Positions 4,879 to 5,131 of a DNA stretch of 5,131 nucleotides are shown in pieces. The position numbers and the translations under genes were made by a program. Origin of the DNA: Phormidesmis priestleyi (lineage in GTDB: Bacteria; Cyanobacteriota; Cyanobacteriia; Phormidesmidales; Phormidesmidaceae); contig QBMP01000307.1 of NCBI GenBank assembly GCA_003242115.1, positions 1 through 5,131 on the forward strand, given 5' to 3'. Below the pieces are notes generated by a model. The model had not been told where the DNA came from and ran no database searches. It saw only the letters and a program-made list of their open reading frames with translations. How positions within the stretch are numbered: the first letter of the stretch is position 1; the number at the start of each line of letters is the position of its first letter.

Positions 4879-5131
4879 AGCAGCTATCAAAGCATTCGCA
4901 ATACAATGGCCTAGCTCAACGGGAACTGCATTGCCGATTTGCCTCATAGTTTCTGACCAAGAGCCTAGAATGCGATAATTAGCTGGAAAAGTTTGGATTC
5001 GCTTAGCCTCATAGGTTGTGTAGTAGCGAACCCGCCCGCTGCTGTAGCGAATCATATTCTCTCCGCCAGGAACGCCGTGATCGCCTGCCTTGAGGGCTTT
5101 AGAAGGCATATCAATATAGCTTCCCGTATGC
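4873..5131 (-). CDS. C5-cytosine DNA methyltransferase, C-terminal part (cut by right window edge)
   Basis: The minus-strand frame stays open to the window edge, and seven further codons (HTGSYID) precede the Met codon at 5107-5109, so that Met is internal and the gene begins outside. The 85 visible residues are the end of a Dcm/HhaI-type enzyme, which transfers methyl from S-adenosylmethionine to carbon 5 of cytosine in a specific DNA site. PSKALKAGDHGVPGGEN is the stretch typically following the target-recognition region. YYTTYEAKRIQTFPANY carries motif IX (RIQTFP codons 4984-5001), and MRQIGNAVPVELG is motif X (GNAVP codons 4921-4935). The catalytic Pro-Cys motif IV and the target-recognition domain are not in view, so neither activity nor specificity can be judged. 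It could be a solitary methyltransferase or half of a restriction-modification pair. It converges on the reductase gene with 42 bp between stops. Confidence 0.93.
   Translation of the reverse strand, partial: HTGSYIDMPSKALKAGDHGVPGGENMIRYSSGRVRYYTTYEAKRIQTFPANYRILGSWSETMRQIGNAVPVELGHCIANALIAAL

Noticed and set aside
5107..5109. Start codon of a small 78-aa methyltransferase-like protein
   Set aside because: The frame continues upstream to the window edge with residues that fit the family, so this Met is internal.
1..5131. tRNA, rRNA or riboswitch
   Set aside because: No cloverleaf with a conserved TTC arm, ribosomal segment or known riboswitch core was seen on either strand by eye.

Overview
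The window looks like chromosomal DNA from a cyanobacterium. The main clue is seven perfect copies of the octamer GCGATCGC (HIP1, the highly iterated palindrome of many cyanobacterial genomes), all between 1595 and 3941. Chance would give about one copy per 65 kb. A PrxQ/BCP-type peroxiredoxin and a saccharopine-dehydrogenase-like reductase fit that background. The genus cannot be told from the sequence.

Layout. (1) Positions 1-1512 hold two plus-strand genes. The first is the 3' part of a protein cut by the left edge; it has an unrecognised C-terminal domain and a Gly/Pro-rich tail. The second encodes a 245-aa protein with a basic, disordered N-terminus, a PLFLQR-containing segment, six cysteines and an HEQQH (HExxH) motif, so it is probably a zinc-metallopeptidase-like protein. 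This part has no HIP1 site and is the most unusual section. It may be accessory DNA, such as cargo or effector genes, but the sequence alone does not prove this. (2) Positions 1513-1992 are a 480-bp stretch without a convincing gene, with a 9-bp tandem repeat and other short repeats. (3) Positions 1993-2403 encode a stand-alone LuxR/GerE-type DNA-binding protein. Its 3' end overlaps the convergent RimJ/RimL-type GNAT acetyltransferase gene (3017-2379, minus strand) by 25 bp. (4) A 151-bp divergent region separates the acetyltransferase from the peroxiredoxin (3169-3606), which is followed after 132 bp by the saccharopine-dehydrogenase-like reductase (3739-4830). (5) A perfect 16-bp inverted repeat (4837-4878) separates that gene from the convergent 3' end of a C5-cytosine DNA methyltransferase gene, which runs off the right edge.

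The genes do not form one pathway. Positions 1993-4830 look like ordinary monocistronic cyanobacterial genes: regulation, acetylation, peroxide detoxification and a redox enzyme. The two flanks, a possible effector pair on the left and a DNA methyltransferase (perhaps part of a restriction-modification system) on the right, are where accessory biology is most likely.
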